Part shown: positions 4,572 to 5,872 of the stretch, in pieces
Layout of the letters: each line of letters starts with the position of its first letter
How positions within the stretch are numbered: the first letter of the stretch is position 1
Assembly: GCA_963652495.1 (NCBI GenBank)
Contig: CAVJTU010000108.1
Location: 1-5,872 of the forward strand
Length of the DNA stretch: 5,872 bases
Source of the DNA: Anthropogastromicrobium sp963652495
GTDB taxonomy: Bacteria; Bacillota; Clostridia; Lachnospirales; Lachnospiraceae
Direction of reading: 5' to 3'
Position numbers and translations under genes: made by a program
Notes under the pieces: generated by a model
Told to the model about the DNA's origin: nothing
The model's database searches: none
Seen by the model: the letters and a program-made list of their open reading frames with translations, nothing else

Positions 4572-5872
4572 ATGGAACGCTTGCGTTGTGTAGTTGAGAG
4601 AATTACATATCAGAATGCGGAAAATGGCTACACAGTCCTGAAATGTGCGGTGAAAAACTACAGTGACCTTGTGACTGTCGTTGGCACGATGCCGGATACT
4701 CATGTTGGTTCTGTACTGGCTCTGGAAGGTATGTGGAAGATGGATGCCAAGTATGGACGGCAGTTCTCCGTGGAGAAATTTGAAGAGACACTTCCTGCTA
4801 CGGTGTATGGAATTGAAAAATATCTTGGTTCCGGTCTTGTCAAAGGAGTTGGCCCGAAATTTGCAAAAAGGATCGTGGAAAAATTTGGGAAAGATACGCT
4901 GGATATCATAGAGGATGCACCAGATGAACTGTTAAAAGTGCCGGGGATCGGAAAAGTCCGGGTAGACCGGATCAAAACAAGCTGGCAGGAGCAGAAAGAA
5001 ATCAAGAATATCATGCTTTTTCTGCAAAGTCATGAGGTCAGTACTTCCCATGCAACAAAGATTTTTAAGACCTACGGCAGTGAGAGCATTGAGGTTGTAA
5101 AGGAGAATCCATACCGTCTTGCAGATGATATCTGGGGAATTGGTTTTAAAACAGCGGATTCCATCGCACAGAAGATGGGAGTTGATAAAGGTAAATTCGT
5201 CCGTCTGCGCAGTGGCATTTTTTATACTTTGAACAAGCTGGCAGAAGCTGGAGATTGCTATGCTACAAGAGAGCAGCTGATAGGAAAAGCTAGAGAACTT
5301 CTGGAAGTGGAGGAACCGGAACTGGAGATCACCCTGGATGAGATGATCCGCACGAATGATGTGATCCGGGATGTGGCAGAGGAAGAGGAAGCAATCTATT
5401 TGCCGCCTTATTACTTTTCAGAGAGTGGCTGTGCAAAGCGGTTACTTCGACTTATCTCCTGTAGCATGAAGAAAGCCGAGGGTGCAGAAGAAATACTAAA
5501 GAAAGTAGCTGCATCTTCGGAAATCACTTATGATGAAATTCAATGGCAGGCGGTAAAGACAGCCATTTCCTCTAAAGTGATGGTGCTGACGGGTGGTCCC
5601 GGAACAGGAAAGACAACAACAACTCTTGGAATCATTTCTGCCTATAAGCAGGCGGGATGCCGGATCATTCTAGCGGCACCGACCGGAAGAGCTGCAAAGA
5701 GAATGTCCGAAGCGACCGGTATGGAGGCGAAAACGATTCACCGATTATTGGAATACAAACCGCCGGAAGGTTATCAGAAGAATGAAGAACATCCGCTGGA
5801 AGGTGATGTCTTGATTTTGGATGAATGCTCCATGATCGATATTATGCTGATGTACAACCTCTTAAAGGCAAT
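4572..5872 (+). CDS. recD2: RecD2-type ATP-dependent DNA helicase, partial at right edge
   Basis: The first 433 residues of a RecD-like superfamily 1B helicase; full-length RecD2 proteins are usually about 720-850 residues, so roughly the C-terminal 40% lies outside the window. Residues 1-75 form the N-terminal OB-like region (ERITYQNAENGYTVLK). Residues 83-200 hold helix-hairpin-helix motifs (LVKGVGPKFAKRIVEKFG, LLKVPGIGKVRVDRI, DIWGIGFKTADSIAQ) typical of RecD2 and absent from the RecBCD subunit RecD. The ATPase core begins near 315 with the Q-motif-like TYDEIQWQAV. It then shows Walker A GGPGTGKT (341-348), motif Ia APTGRAAKRM (369-378) and Walker B LILDE (D417, E418). RecD2 unwinds DNA 5'-3' in repair and replication-fork maintenance, and copies also occur on conjugative elements. 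AAGGAGG at 4560-4566 supports the ATG at 4572. No defect is seen in the visible part. Confidence 0.93.
   Translation, partial: MERLRCVVERITYQNAENGYTVLKCAVKNYSDLVTVVGTMPDTHVGSVLALEGMWKMDAKYGRQFSVEKFEETLPATVYGIEKYLGSGLVKGVGPKFAKRIVEKFGKDTLDIIEDAPDELLKVPGIGKVRVDRIKTSWQEQKEIKNIMLFLQSHEVSTSHATKIFKTYGSESIEVVKENPYRLADDIWGIGFKTADSIAQKMGVDKGKFVRLRSGIFYTLNKLAEAGDCYATREQLIGKARELLEVEEPELEITLDEMIRTNDVIRDVAEEEEAIYLPPYYFSESGCAKRLLRLISCSMKKAEGAEEILKKVAASSEITYDEIQWQAVKTAISSKVMVLTGGPGTGKTTTTLGIISAYKQAGCRIILAAPTGRAAKRMSEATGMEAKTIHRLLEYKPPEGYQKNEEHPLEGDVLILDECSMIDIMLMYNLLKA

Noticed and set aside
4700..5014. Minus-strand frame of 104 residues inside the RecD2-like gene
   Set aside because: It is antisense to a clearly conserved coding region with helix-hairpin-helix motifs and has no ribosome binding site, so it is a shadow frame. 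The same holds for the 4681-4911 plus-strand frame.

Overview
The window looks like a piece of a low- to mid-GC Firmicutes genome, most probably a gut Clostridia/Lachnospiraceae-type organism. This rests on strong AAAGGAG-type ribosome binding sites, A/T-rich intergenic DNA, overlapping tightly packed genes, and protein styles typical of clostridial integrative elements. The taxon is inference; no rRNA or tRNA is present to anchor it. All genes read on the + strand.

Region 1 (1-3304) is the recombination and control end of an integrative element. A short terminator-like hairpin (5-24) closes an upstream gene outside the window. It is followed by a sigma-70 region-4-like regulator (135-701), a one-base TAATG overlap into a 67-residue excisionase-type helix-turn-helix protein (701-904), a perfect 20-bp DNA palindrome beside a possible extended -10 promoter (904-952), a 286-residue protein made of four diverged excisionase-like DNA-binding domains (983-1843), a complete tyrosine integrase (1848-3248), and a good intrinsic terminator (3264-3304). 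The order sigma-like regulator, small HTH proteins, integrase recalls the right end of Tn916-type conjugative transposons, where int lies next to the element boundary.

Region 2 (3305-4231) is more A/T-rich and looks like a separate insertion or the flank beyond the element boundary. A consensus-like promoter (TTGACA, 17 bp, TAAAAT) with an inverted repeat over its -35 box drives an AbiEi-like antitoxin (3467-4090). The partner AbiEii-type toxin starts in the expected overlapping position but survives only as about 18 recognisable residues. It is followed, in another frame, by the last codons of some other gene, so the toxin appears deleted and the antitoxin orphaned.

Region 3 (4233-5872) has an unrecognised 104-residue protein followed closely by the N-terminal 433 residues of a RecD2-type 5'-3' DNA helicase, which runs off the right edge. 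Whether this pair belongs to the same mobile element, a neighbouring one or the chromosome cannot be decided from the window.

I see no CRISPR array, rRNA, tRNA or insertion-sequence transposase. The most unusual items are the four-fold excisionase-like protein, the 20-bp palindrome in front of it, and the orphan antitoxin with its decayed toxin.
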